Assembly (NCBI RefSeq): GCF_048564905.1 | Contig: NC_132995.1 | Location: 57,342,639 to 57,406,638 of the forward strand | DNA: 64,000 nt | Source: Vicugna pacos | Lineage: Eukaryota > Chordata > Mammalia > Artiodactyla > Camelidae | Direction: 5' to 3' | Shown: one piece after another, positions 35,095 to 45,313 of the stretch | How the letters are laid out: every line of letters begins with the position of its first letter | How positions within the stretch are numbered: position 1 is the first letter of the stretch | Notes under the pieces: generated by a model | Told to the model about the DNA's origin: nothing | Database searches by the model: none | Seen by the model: only the letters and a program-made list of their open reading frames with translations | Program-made: the position numbers and the translations under genes

Positions 35095-36040
35095 TAGGTG
35101 AAAAATACCTTACAAACCCACAGCCCCTTTCTGAGTTCTGAACTCCATTCTACCTCCCACTCTCACCCCAATTATTTTTGGGACATCTTCATTTGCATAT
35201 CTCTTGAGCATCTCAAACTCAATACACCCAGCCTGATCCTTTGTATTCTGATCTCAGTTGCTGAGGTTGCCCTGGTTTTTCTGCCCCATTCCTCACCCTC
35301 AGCCTGGCGTTCCCCAGAGCCTGACTCCTGACCTGCTCATTCCTCTCCCTGTTGCTACTCCCGGGGTCCTGGTCACCATCATCTCCTGTCTGGACGTTTA
35401 GTAACACCCTGTAGCCTCCTGTAGAACGCCCCGCCCATCCATCCTCCACACGGAGGCCAGAGCGTTCTTTCTAGAATGCATATCTGATAACAATACTACT
35501 TTACTCAGAATCTGCAGGGGCTAAAGTCCAAACCCCTTACATAGCATACAGAGCCCTCCAGGTTCTGACACCTGATTTCTTCTCTGCTCATTTCCAGCCA
35601 CTTCTTTCTTACAGATGAGTTTGGGCCCAACAGAGGATTCTGGTCCTCTAACTGGGCCACCATTTTTCTTCCCTCTGGGCCTTTGAGGAGACTGATTCCA
35701 GGGCCTGCGAGTCCTCTCCTCCCTCCTCGATCTTCCTCTGGTGCTTCCTTCTGCTCCTTTCGATTCTACCCAGGTTTCGTTTCCTCTGAGAAGTCTTCCC
35801 TGCCCCTGCCCTGCCCTGCCCAAACCCCCCTCTTCCTCATGTCCTGACCCAGGAACACAGGGTCCAGGGCCTCGCATGTATTGCCTCAACCCTGTTCTTT
35901 TCTCTCCATACCTATTTTATTGTCTCCTTAGTAGACTGCAGGCTCTGGGAGGGCAGGGCTCTCCTTTTCTACCTCAGTCACCTTGCACTTCCGTGCTCAC
36001 CCAGCACGTGCGTGTGTTGGACAAGTATTGAATGAATGAA
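35095..36040 (+). mobile_element. LINE2 (L2) fragment upstream of IGSF3
   Basis: TTGAGCATCTCAAACTCAAT, ACCATCATCTCCTGTCTGGA, GGGCTAAAGTCCAAACCCCT, GGCTCTGGGAGGGCAGGGCT and AGTATTGAATGAATGAAAAT fit L2 in order. Confidence 0.75.
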
Positions 36041-36073
36041 AATGCATTTGCTTAGATAGGACTGCTCCTCATA

Positions 36074-36310
36074 AAATAATCATAGCTTACATTTACCGAG
36101 TGCCTCAGATGTGGCAGGCGCCATCCTACGTGTTTTACAGTGTGTCATGGACATCTCATGTAACCCTATTAAGTGTAGGCCGTTTCCGTATATAACAGGT
36201 GGGGAAACAGATACAGAGATATTAAGTAATTTGGCCAAGGTCGGCAGCGGGGAAGTGGAGGAACCCGGGTTAGAACCCGGACTGTTTCCCCGTCTAGGAA
36301 ATCCTGTCTC
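36074..36310 (-). mobile_element. MIR SINE, minus strand, next to the IGSF3 CpG island
   Basis: TTACATTTACCGAGTGCCTC, TAACAGGTGGGGAAACAGAT, TTTGGCCAAGGTCGGCAGCG and ACCCGGGTTAGAACCCGGAC match reverse MIR. It is unusually CpG-rich for a MIR, consistent with lying at the edge of an unmethylated island. Confidence 0.75.
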
Positions 36311-36799
36311 AGAGTGAAGCGCAATGTGGGGTTCCACTGTCTGAACAGATGCAAGCCTCGCGCAAAGGCCTTTGTTTTTGTTTCCCGGAGAGGACGCGCT
36401 CCCAGGCCGCCCTCTTCCAGGCTCCGGAGTCCTTTGCTGGGCTTCGGGAAGGGCCTGTGCATTCAGGCGGCGGCCGGGCTGTCTGCTCGTGAACCCGCAG
36501 GTTGACTTTCGGCGCGGCCCGGCCCCCACGCCAGCGGCGCCCTGGTCCTCGGGTGGCCCTTGCCTCAGGCAGGTGCGGGCGGGGCGCCGCCCGCGGCACC
36601 TGGCACCGCCCGCCCCCTCGCCCGGCCCCCAGCCCAGCCGGCCGTCTCGGGGTGGGGGGCGGGACGGGGCGGGAAGTGGAGGGCCCGGGGGCGGTGCCTC
36701 TCTCCGAGGGCGCCGCCCTCGCCCCGCGCTCGCCTCGCCCGGGTGCAGCGGGCCGGGTGGAGGGGGCGGGGACTCGGGAGGGGCCGGAGCGCGGCTGCT

Positions 36800-37170
36800 G
36801 GCGCCGCTGCGGGAGCAGAGGGAGGAGGCGGCGCGTCCCCTGAGGCGTGCGCCGGGACGGACGGACCAACGGACGGACGGACGCGCAGAGGGAGCGGGTC
36901 GGCGGCGAGGTCGGTGTCCGGTGGGCGCGCGGGCGGCGCGGGGAGGGGCGGCAGCGAGGGGCGGCAGCGAGTGGAGCCGGAGTCCGGAGCAGGGCGGCGA
37001 GAGGCGCGGCGGTGGGCCCGGCGCCGGCTCCGCTCCGGGGTCGGCCCGAGACCTTGTCTCCTGGCCTATCCGGCGTGCGGCGAGCGCGCCCAGGCGACGA
37101 AAGCGGAGCCCCGGGCTCCCTTCTTTCTCCTCTTTTCTTTCCAATCAGCGAAAAATAAACACCCGGGAAG
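36800..37170 (+). other. IGSF3: Probable noncoding exon 1 of IGSF3 (5' end approximate)
   Basis: The 3' boundary is a good splice donor, CCCGGGAAG|GTAAAA, with the exon ending at 37170. It pairs with the acceptor at 37587. The 5' end is a guess within the CpG island. The exon would include the GGAC repeat at 36855-36882. No ATG-started frame here matches a known protein, so I read it as 5' leader. The alternative is a donor further right, for example near 37430. Confidence 0.5.
36855..36882 (+). repeat. GGAC tetranucleotide repeat in the IGSF3 promoter/leader
   Basis: Three GGAC units, one CAAC, then three more GGAC units. A short, GC-rich, potentially variable tandem repeat close to the likely transcription start. 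Confidence 0.9.
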
Positions 37171-37409
37171 GTAAAACAATAGCGGGGCCACCTGGGACGC
37201 GGCGCGCGCCGCTCTCCCACGTTTGGGGCGGGGGCCGGGGGTGGACCCGGGAGTGGCGGCCCCACCTCGGAGCCCCTTCCCGATTTGCCCCCGCGGAGGG
37301 TGGGGCTGCCCGCAGCGCCGGGGCTCGGAGGCGGAGAGAATTCCCAGGAGTAAAGCATTTGGTGAAAGTCTTTCAGGAGCAGTCGGGCTTCCTGCCGTTG
37401 CCCTGCTCT

Positions 37410-37530
37410 GGGCGGGGAAACTGAGGTAGAGGCAGAGGTAGCCACTTGGCCAAGGTCAGACCACAGAGGCTGACCGTCCTGGTCCAGGACCGGGACCCAG
37501 GTGTCCGGACCAGCTCAGCGCTCAGCCCCT
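37410..37530 (-). mobile_element. MIR-like fragment in the first IGSF3 intron
   Basis: GGGGAAACTGAGGTAGAGGC, CACTTGGCCAAGGTCAGACC and CGGGACCCAGGTGTCC resemble reverse MIR. It lies between the two proposed leader exons. Confidence 0.55.
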
Positions 37531-37695
37531 CTTGGTTTCGCCGCGGCCGTGTTTGCCTTTGATAAATCTCTGTTGTGTTTGTTTTAGAAATCCGCTGGCA
37601 TTGTGGGACCGCTTCAGGGCTGCCCAGCGAACGCAGACTTGCTTCGTGTGTTGCGGACAGGTCTGGGGCAGGTGACAGCCCCGTGTCCCACCATC

Positions 37696-37776
37696 ATGGA
37701 CCCAGACGGACTTTTTGATGAAGAGACCCCCAGCAGTCGACGCCAGCCTGGGCGATTTGGCTGTCAAAGGTTTTGA
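37696..37776 (+). CDS. Upstream ORF 1 in the IGSF3 leader (26 codons)
   Basis: This ATG has a strong Kozak context, A at -3 and G at +4 (ATCATGG). It begins MDPDGLFDEETPSS and stops with TGA at 37774-37776. It resembles no protein I know. If translated, it would reduce scanning to the IGSF3 ATG 440 bases downstream. Whether it is translated depends on exon 2 being used as proposed. No conservation data are available here. Confidence 0.4.
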   Translation: MDPDGLFDEETPSSRRQPGRFGCQRF

Positions 37777-38017
37777 CAAAACCTGCCCTGTTCCGTTTGG
37801 GGGACTCCGAATGAGGGAGATTACAGACACCTTCACTGAGAAGCCAAGGACATTTCTGTATAATCAGTGGATGAAAGGATTTTCTCAGACGCTTTTTTCC
37901 TTTTCCTGGAGAATTAATCCACCGCAATCTACAATTCCAGTGGAGACCGCCAGACTGAGGATGTGGCAGGAGCCTAGAGAGCCTTCCGAATTGTTCTGGA
38001 CCCTTCCTTTATCATAG
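37718..38017 (+). CDS. Upstream ORF 2 in the IGSF3 leader (99 codons), overlapping uORF 1
   Basis: Starts 22 bases after uORF 1 in another frame, in a weak context (T at -3, A at +4). It begins MKRPPAVDASLGD and ends 200 bases before the IGSF3 ATG. No domain is recognised. Its length may be chance, but in a spliced leader it would be seen by ribosomes leaking past uORF 1. Confidence 0.25.
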   Translation: MKRPPAVDASLGDLAVKGFDKTCPVPFGGLRMREITDTFTEKPRTFLYNQWMKGFSQTLFSFSWRINPPQSTIPVETARLRMWQEPREPSELFWTLPLS

Positions 38018-38152
38018 GGGAGTGTAAGACTTGCCCCCGCCGCCCCTCCCCCACCCCCTCCTGCTGAGCTGGGCTCTTTAACTGGTGCTCCGTTACTGAA
38101 TTAACTTCTGTTTCCAAAACTGCTCTCTGGAGCTATCAGTGAATTGCCAGAA

Positions 38153-38164
38153 ATGAGCGATTAA
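38153..38164 (+). CDS. Minimal upstream ORF 3 (ATG AGC GAT TAA)
   Basis: A three-codon ORF 53 bases before the main ATG, with A at -3 (AGAAATGA). Very short uORFs close to the main start usually permit some reinitiation. Recorded because all three uORFs end before the main ATG and none overlaps it. Confidence 0.3.
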   Translation: MSD

Positions 38165-38216
38165 GTGCTGGGAGAAGAGGAAGCGGCCTGTGTTGTGTCT
38201 CCTCTCGGCTGCCGAC

Positions 38217-38259
38217 ATGAAGTGCTTTTTCCCGGTGCTGAGCTGTCTGGCTGTGCTGG
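38217..38259 (+). CDS. IGSF3: IGSF3, first coding exon (signal peptide start), partial
   Basis: IGSF3 is a type I membrane glycoprotein of the EWI family, with eight extracellular V-type Ig domains and a short cytoplasmic tail. EWI-family proteins associate with tetraspanins, and human IGSF3 has been linked to lacrimal duct development. Fourteen codons plus one base read MKCFFPVLSCLAVL(G). This is identical, as I recall it, to the start of human IGSF3 (continuing VVSAQRQVTVQEG), the hydrophobic core of a cleaved signal peptide. The exon closes with consensus donor G|GTAAGT in phase 1, as expected for a leader exon split inside the signal peptide. The ATG has A at +4 and G at -3 (GACATGA). The CpG island lies just upstream. 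No later exon is in this window: the GVVSAQRQ continuation does not appear downstream. Alternative identities are unlikely given the exact peptide. Confidence 0.92.
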
Positions 38260-39339
38260 GTAAGTGGCGCTGCTTATCAGTGCGATCGATGTGAAAGTTT
38301 AACCTGCTGTTGGCTCCTGTAATTCCTTGTGGCTCTTTCCAGCAACACTCGGCTTTAGGGGACGCTGGGAGGCGGCAGTGTGTGTCATGGGTTGGCATAG
38401 TGTACCCAGAGCCCCGTTTCTGACCCAGGAGGGACGGTGGCGTACTGTTTGTTGTCTTTAAGAAGGGACATGCTGTCCTTAGTGTTTGTACGGGGCCTCG
38501 GGGTCAGGCTCCCTGTCTACAGCAGCTTAGGGACTACGTGTGGATCTTGGGCTGGTTTCTGGTATTTTATAAACATGGTGCTTCAGTGTCTTCACTTCTT
38601 TCTTGGTCCACGTTAATTTCTAATCCAAAGTGATGACATTATTCCCACCCTGTCGGAAAGTTGGTTTGGTGATAAAGACGGTGCTATTTTTTTTTTTTTG
38701 AGGGGGAAGTGGGCGCAGGTGGGAGAGGGGTTGGGGGGGATGCTTTGCCCAACCCAAGCGATCTGTAGACTGTAAATGTTTGAGGGTCTAGTCATGTGTC
38801 CTCTTGCCCAGGAGGCTCAGATCATAGTTCTGGAAGGAAGAGAGACTGGAGGAATTGAGGGTTGTGCTAGGTGGGGTTTGTGTGCCCCCTCAGAAGGTCA
38901 CAATGCTTAGAGTTGGATGGAGAAACTGTGGCCTGCGAGGTGGCTATTGACACCTCTCTTAAGGATTCCCTCCCATTGAAGAGGCACCCGTTTGCCCAAC
39001 ACTTGTTCATTCTCAGATTCAACAATACTTCCCATGCCACTGAGTGCCGTCTTCAATGTGGTACCTTGGGACTCCTCTTGGGTCTAGGATAAGCTCCCCA
39101 GCCAGGATCTGATGCATCCTCTCTCGCCTTCGCCTTAGACCTCACACAGGAGCACACCCCCTGCCCCCTTGGTAGCGCTCGGGCCCCTGCATTCAGAAGA
39201 GGTCGTCACTCCTGCCTGCGGTGTTTGCATATATTTCCAGATCTAGGTGTCTAGCATTTATGGAATTTATTTGTGACCTGCTGGCAGTGGAGATTGCTTT
39301 CACACATTGTCTTTGCCCTTGCAAGAGTTTACAAATGGG

Positions 39340-39520
39340 TGGAAAGAGAGTGGGCTTTGGAGTTGAAGAGCCTGAGTTTGAATCTCAGCCTCCCCACGAT
39401 TGACACCTGAACCTCAGTAAAATGCGATGATAGCTCTACAGGCTTACTTTGCAGTTCAAGGCTATTAGGTGTTCTAAAGGTCCTGACGACTTTGGAAAGT
39501 GCCTGGAACACAGGATAAAT
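39340..39520 (+). mobile_element. MIR SINE
   Basis: GTGGGCTTTGGAGTTGAAGA, GCCTGAGTTTGAATCTCAGC and AAAGTGCCTGGAACACAGGA match sense MIR. Intronic. Confidence 0.75.
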
Positions 39521-39529
39521 GTGTTCTAT

Positions 39530-39665
39530 CAGTCGTTCTCAAACTTGGGTGCATGTTGGAATCACTGGGAGAGCATTAAAAAACCCCAGTGCTCAGGCAG
39601 CAACCCTAGGCTAATTAAACCAGAATCTTCCGGAAGATGAGCCAGGCAACAGTCTCTTATCTCTG
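39530..39665 (+). mobile_element. MER5A-type hAT non-autonomous DNA transposon
   Basis: CAGTCGTTCTCAAACTTGGG followed by TGCATGTTGGAATCACTGGG is the typical left end (CAGTGGTTCTCAAACT). AAAAACCCCAGTGCTCAGGC and ATTAAACCAGAATCTTCC continue it; the right end is decayed. Confidence 0.75.
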
Positions 39666-42019
39666 CTAGGTAACTCCATTGTGTAGTGAGTTAGAGAGAA
39701 TGTGTGAGTTCATCGCTGCCAGCCCTCCCCTCCTCACCACTCACACGGACATCCAGTCTGGCGGCAAGTTCAGTCAGTCTTCTGCCCAGGTGTGGGTTAG
39801 GATTCTGCGTCTCCCTGTCTCCTGTGTGCTCAGGCAGAGCCAGAAAGGCAGGTAGCTCTCTGTTTGCCAGTCCTAGATATTGTATTGGTATTTGTCATTC
39901 ACTTAGTGTCTGGGTTTAAATCAGTAATTAGTGATTCATGTGGATTCAAAAGGGCAAACAAGGAAAGCCCTCCAGGAGGCTTGGGTGTGGGCTGGGTGGT
40001 GTGGCTAAGGCGGGAAAGAGGACTGAGCTGAGTCGTAGAGTGGGGCCCAGGGCAGGAGAAGGAACCACCAATGGGAAAACAAGGAAATGTGACATTTGTG
40101 CCTTTTGTTTCTTCTGGCTGCTCCAGAAATGTGAGGCTGCCCACTGGTACCCCTGCTGTCTACCCTCTGGGCCCCCCTATGGAGTGGAGCTTGGGCCCTC
40201 TCCCTGGGCTCTGTTATCTTGCCTTTGCTCCCAGCCTCAATTATAAACAGGTGCCATGGAGGAAAGTGAGTGTCACGGTGGCACTGAAGGGGAACAGTGG
40301 CCAAAGACCCAATGTGGGTGAGAGTGGGAAGGTTTAGAACTGGGGACATGCCTGGTGCTTCGAGCCCCACTGGTGAACTGTCATCTTTTCTCATCACTTG
40401 ATGACTCCCAGCATGGCGGGGAGGGGGGCTTGGTACCACTTGCTTAAACTTGGAGACCAGAAGGTCTTCAGGGAGGGAACCAAACCCATGTTGGGGTCTT
40501 GCTCTCTGCTGGCAGTCTGGTGTGGTCTGATTCATGCAGCAGCATTCTTGCTGTGTAATGAAAAGGAATGTGTAATAGGAATTTAAAACAGCAAAGACTC
40601 CCAAGGTTTTGTGCCTCTGTGGGTCACACACTCGGAATAAAATTTGGTTTGTCAAAAGTAGGATCAGGCTAAGCGCTCTGTAAGGCAAGACTGATACTGG
40701 TGCTCCCAGCTTCCGAAAATGGGAATTGGAGTTAGAAAACCCTGTGACTGAAGGTGAGGGGTATACAGGGTAAATCTCCAAGAGGCTGTGACTCCCTTAA
40801 CATGACATCATTAGCCCTGGACTTTCTGTCCCCTTCCTTTGCCAACATCTAGAATTTGGGTCATGTTCCTCCTTTTCTGCCTGTCTGGGTACCAATTCCT
40901 GCCCTCTTGACCCTCTGTGTCTTGTTTCTTCTTGTTGCAGCTCTGGGTGCCCCACCCATCTAGGGATCCATCGGCTGCCAAGGCCACCCTCTTTCCAGTT
41001 CTAAAAAGCCATCCTAGGTGTGGGCCAGGTTGAGCCATGAGGGTAGTAAAGTCCCCACTGTGGAGAGCGGGCTGAGGCAGAGGGGCAGTAGTTGAGAGGG
41101 AGTAGCGGCTGGTGTGGATGTGGCCTGAGTATGAAAGGGGGGAGATGAGGAGAGGGTGCCTGTGCCTGGGAGCAGCCTGGGTGAGTGCCGGAGACATGGA
41201 AAGATGACAACCATGTGGGAGAGACAGAATAGGATTTGTGTCTGCAAGAACAGGAAGGGAATAATCAGGAAAGATTAATATAAGCTTTAGGCGCATAAAG
41301 CAAATTTTGATTTTGTACAGCTGGGAAGAGTTATACCTCCTAGACCAACATAGACTGATGTTGCCAACAAGATGAAATAGCTTCAGAAGTGTTAGCAATG
41401 AAAAAGGTAGGAGATTGGGACATCCCTGGATCAACACAGAGAACTGGTACACAGCTCATGGTCATTTGTGTTCTTCTCCCGTGGGAGAGAATTTCATTTC
41501 TGGAGTTTGAAAAGCCTCTTGTTTGAATAGGATGGTACTGAGGAAGCAATCACTTACCTCCCGGGAGTTTGGGAAGGCTTCTTAGGGGAGAGGCCAGAGG
41601 GTGCTTCCAAAAGAGATCGAAAGGAACTTTGATGTTCTAGTGGGAGTGAGCTCAGAGGCAGGGCTGGGGTGATCAAAGGCAGAGGAGAAGGAGGAGGCAA
41701 AGGAGAGAAGCGAAGTGGCTGGGGGCACCTGGAGGAAGGGTTCTGATGGGAAAGTTTGAGGATCGTGATTTTTGGATGAACGGACACCACTGTCCTAACA
41801 GTTGCACCAGAGGCAGGGCCCTTTCCTTTCCTGGGGACCATTTGACAAGGGTGCTGGAGAAGGGTGTTCTTGTCAGGACTAGGCTAGCTAAGATGCCTTT
41901 CAACTGTGTGAATCATTGAGCCACCTGTGGGCACCCAAGGCTGCGTTAAGGTGTCCCAATCCCCTAACTTTTTCATTGCAGCAAGAGAAGAACAGTAGTG
42001 CTACCACCTTTTATAACTC

Positions 42020-42215
42020 TAGCCTTTACTGTGAAGCAAGTCCTATCTCATTAGGTCCTCAAACAACCTTGCCAGGTGGATACCTTATATTTGCATCTTT
42101 TTGTAGATGGGGATGTTGAGGTCCAGGGAAGTTAAGCAACTTGCCTGAGGCAGATAACTGTACCAGCTTGAAATGATGCTCCACAGGGGTAGGAACCCAG
42201 GCTCCTTCTATCTTG
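42020..42215 (-). mobile_element. MIR SINE, minus strand
   Basis: CATTAGGTCCTCAAACAACC, TTGCCAGGTGGATACC, TGTAGATGGGGATGTTGAGG and AAGTTAAGCAACTTGCCTGA match reverse MIR. Confidence 0.75.
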
Positions 42216-42659
42216 TTCCCTGTGCATGCCTCCATTCCCAAGGTCATCTCATGGTCCAGCATGGCTGTGCTTGCCTCAACCATAGGAAGGAGGAACGGGT
42301 TGGTGAAGGGCACACCTTCTTAAGGACACTGCCTGCAATTGCACACATCCCTTCTGCTGACATCCTCATTTGTTAGAACTTGATCACATGACTCTACTTT
42401 GCTACAAGGGAGGCTGGGAAAAATCATCCTTAATTCTAAGTGTCCAGCCAAAAACTGAGGTTCTATTATTGTAGGAGAAGGAGAGACCAGATTTTGGGGG
42501 GACAGCTAATACTCTCTGGCACAGTCACAAAATTAGTAAGTGCAGAATAGTTTGGAAGGCAGGACATTTAGCTCAAATCCTGTGTTTGTTTAAATCTAAT
42601 GAATTGCCCACTCTGAGTATGAGGCCCAGTCCCCAGCCACTCAGAAGCCTTGTTGGAAG

Positions 42660-43015
42660 ATAGTGCTGTATAGTGTTTATGGGCTGTTTATGTGCCAGTC
42701 ACTGCTACACCCTTTATATCATATAGCATGACCTGTGTGAAGTGCTTAGGGGCCGTCTCTGTCACACTTGTATTGTAGCCCGAGAGCTGAGCCTTGGGCC
42801 TGGCACAGAATAGGTGTTCAGTTAATTTTTTCGATGAATGAATGGCTTCACTAGGTAGGTTTTGTTTCTTATATTGGCTCCCTTGATCAAGATGAGAAAA
42901 TTCAAGGCTCAGGGAGTTTAAATCATTTTGCTCAAAGGAAGAGAGCTAGAAATTGGCAGAGCCTGGATTTGAATCCAATTTTGTCTGGCTTTAGAGCTTA
43001 CAGTTTTACTCCACC
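42660..43015 (-). mobile_element. MIR/L2-like fragments, minus strand
   Basis: 42880-43010 (AGATGAGAAAATTCAAGGCT; GGCAGAGCCTGGATTTGAAT) is reverse MIR. 42790-42845 (GGGCCTGGCACAGAATAGGT) looks like the end of a separate old element in sense orientation. Confidence 0.6.
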
Positions 43016-43020
43016 AAGCA

Positions 43021-43485
43021 GGGGCTCTTAACCTTTGCTGTGCCATGGATCCTTTTGGCAGTCTGGTGAAGTCTGTGGACCCCTTCTTAGGATAACATTC
43101 TCAAATGCATAGATAAAAATACACAGGATGACAAAGAAAATCAATTATATTGAAATACTGCCATCAAAATATTAAACAAATTTATGATTTAGCAGTATGC
43201 TTCTTTAATAACACATTAAATAACAAGATCAAACAGGAGGTTGAACAGTTACATAATTTTGGTGTAGTGAAGGGTGAAAATGATATTTTGTGGTATCTGC
43301 ATCAACTGTGGTGTAATACAAAAGTATGTGTGATTTCTATTGTGACAGAGTCACAGGTCCTAGAAACATTACCACGATGCTTGCCTACATCAGGTTAGTG
43401 AAAATAAAAATGTAATTTTTCTTTTCCCCATTTGAGTTCACATACATTCAGAATTCTGTCTACGGTCCCCTGTGAAGTTCAAAGT
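43021..43485 (+). mobile_element. Old hAT-type (MER) DNA transposon, near full length
   Basis: GGGGCTCTTAACCTTTGCTG followed by TGCCATGGATCC opens it. AATCAATTATATTGAAATAC, ACACATTAAATAACAAGATC and AAATGATATTTTGTGGTATC follow, with CTACGGTCCCCTGTGAAGTT at the end. This matches a common mammalian non-autonomous element that I do not name. The 82-codon frame at 43150-43398 is a by-product. Confidence 0.65.
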
Positions 43486-45180
43486 AAAGTTCAGTGTAAT
43501 CATTGGTTGTTAGGAAAGACACTGTGGTGAGGACTGGGCTGGGCTTTCAAAAATGGGCGGGGTTTAGATGGGGAGGGCATTCTTATGCAGAGGAGTCAGC
43601 AGTCATAGAGGTGGCAGAGTGGCCCTTTGGGGATTGGAAAAATGACTGTCAGTGGTTTTAGGGACCAGTTGATGTGGGATGATGCCTGACGCAGAGAACT
43701 TGTGGACCGTAATGAGTTTGGGATTTGGACTGAGGACCCTTTAGCCCAGGCGGACCACTTCCACTGAGCCCTTGCCGAGGTACTGGATGAATTGGCTTCA
43801 GTTACTGGCCTCCCATGGTTCCTGGCCTTGTGCATCTTGAATTACGGCTCCTTGATTAATATTTTTAGGTTCCTTTGGGAGTGTCTCATTTGCTGTGATT
43901 GGACACCTGTTTCTTTGCTGCTTCAAAGTGAGCACAGCTATTCCTCATAAAGCGTTGGATTTTAATTTAAGGAAATTTAGGACACCTGCTTGTGAATGCC
44001 CCTGATTGTCAAAGAAATGAGTAGTTGCATCAAAATCAAGCTTATATTTGCAGAAAATCACATGTTGCCAAATTCCCTCATCAAGAACCCTTTATTAAGT
44101 GACTAATTATGGGCCATGGATGGTGGCAGGCACTTTACAAAGACCATGGTGGTGGGCCTCCCTTAACTGGAATCTCAATTAAGTGAGAGTTTGTCTTTAT
44201 TTCTGAACTCCACATCCAGAAAGGTGGAAATAACAAGATGTAGTAGCAAGGATTGATTCTAGAAATTGGCTTCCAGGCCACCATCAGCCCAGTCTCTACA
44301 TCTTCCGCATCTGTAATTACAGTAGCAGAGGAGAGTGATGGGCCTGGAGGCACTGCAAGACTCTGAATCAAAGATTAAATTATGTTAAGTCTGCCCAGGC
44401 TGGGAAGTGGTCAGATGTATTTTAAAAGCTTTATAATGGGCTTTATAATAATTAGAGTTGAAGCAAAGTTTCTGCCTAACCCTCTATTAACCCTCTAATG
44501 AAATTCACCCGAATACCCTTTTACCCTCATCCAGGTGATCAGGCTTTGCTGAACACAACCCCGTTCCTGCCCTCTAGGAGATGATAAACTGAGGCCCGGG
44601 GTAAAACAAATGGTATATCACGGTGCAAGTGGACAGAGAGACAGGGGTATACCATGTGCTCTCCGAGGACAGGTGTCTCCTTGGGGAAGAAGTCAGGCAA
44701 GTTCGTTCCTGTTTTTGGCTTAGCAGGAAGAGTGAGGGAAATTCTCTGTCCAGGAGAGGGATGGGACTGGAGTATCTCTCAATGGTCAATCTGGAAAGGC
44801 CTTCTCGACTGGCTGGAATTTTAGGCATTTTTTAAGTAATAGGAGAGTGAGGTCGTGGTAGAATAAGGGGGTGGAGGACACCTGGGTACAAGATGCTGCT
44901 TTGAGAAGACTTCTACAGGGATGGAGAAGCCTGAGTGTCAGTGGGCCAGGACCCTAAAGGTGCTGGTGGGAAGAAATGGAGTGGTCGGTTGGTGTGAGGT
45001 CTAGGTATTTGGGCTGGAGACAGATGGAAGATACCAGAGAGGTGTAGGTGGCTATCCTGGAGGACGATTGGGAGAAGTGGCCAGGGGCATTACTGGAGGT
45101 GGGGGTCCAGAGTGGAAGTGATGGGGAACTGTTTCTGTTCCAAAGAAAGAGCTTTTGTGTGTTCGTCAGAACATCGTCAA

Positions 45181-45313
45181 GGGGAGGGTGTAGCTCAGTG
45201 GTAGAGCGCGTGCTTAGCATGCACGAGGTCCTGGATTCAGCTCCAATCCTAGTACCTCCACTTAAAAAAAAATAATACTAATTATTTAAAGATACATAAA
45301 TAAACCTCCCCCC
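45181..45313 (+). mobile_element. Camelid tRNA-derived SINE (Vic-1 type), intronic
   Basis: GGGGAGGGTGTAGCTCAGTG followed by GTAGAGCGCGTGCTTAGCATGCACGAGGTCC is an almost perfect head. A small duplication or insertion sits at the B box region (GGATTCAGCTCCAATCCTAG). The tail is A- and TAAA-rich, ending ACCTCCCCCC. The youngest-looking SINE in the window. Confidence 0.93.

Larger units (their letters stand above)
36390..37450 (+). promoter_or_regulatory. IGSF3: CpG island promoter of IGSF3
   Basis: About 1 kb of very GC-rich, CpG-dense sequence, unlike the AT-richer flanks. GC-box (SP1/KLF-type) cores GGGGCGGG or GGGCGGG occur around 36656-36674 and 36763-36770, plus CCGCCC words near 36586-36615. 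There is no TATA box, as expected for a broadly expressed CpG-island promoter. Transcription runs to the right, towards the IGSF3 start codon. The exact start site cannot be read from sequence; 36780-36880 is plausible. Long open frames on both strands here result from low stop-codon frequency. Confidence 0.85.
37588..38259 (+). other. IGSF3: Probable IGSF3 exon 2: long 5' leader plus signal-peptide start
   Basis: A strong acceptor (CTCTGTTGTGTTTGTTTTAG, ending at 37587) opens the exon, and the donor G|GTAAGT at 38259/38260 closes it, giving 672 bp. Only the last 43 bp are coding. The 629-bp leader part holds three upstream ORFs (37696, 37718, 38153), which suggests translational control. The acceptor choice is inferred, not proven; the donor is firm. 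Confidence 0.65.

Noticed and set aside
36080-37445. Long open frames of 350-380 codons on both strands across the CpG island
   Set aside because: They are rich in R, P, G and A, overlap one another on opposite strands and arise from low stop-codon frequency in GC-rich DNA. No domain or splice logic supports them.
40005-40781. 258-codon open frame on the minus strand in the IGSF3 intron
   Set aside because: No recognisable domain or splice context, and overlapping frames on the other strand are equally open. Treated as chance.
40811-41452. 213-codon open frame on the minus strand
   Set aside because: Same reasoning; composition matches the surrounding non-coding sequence.
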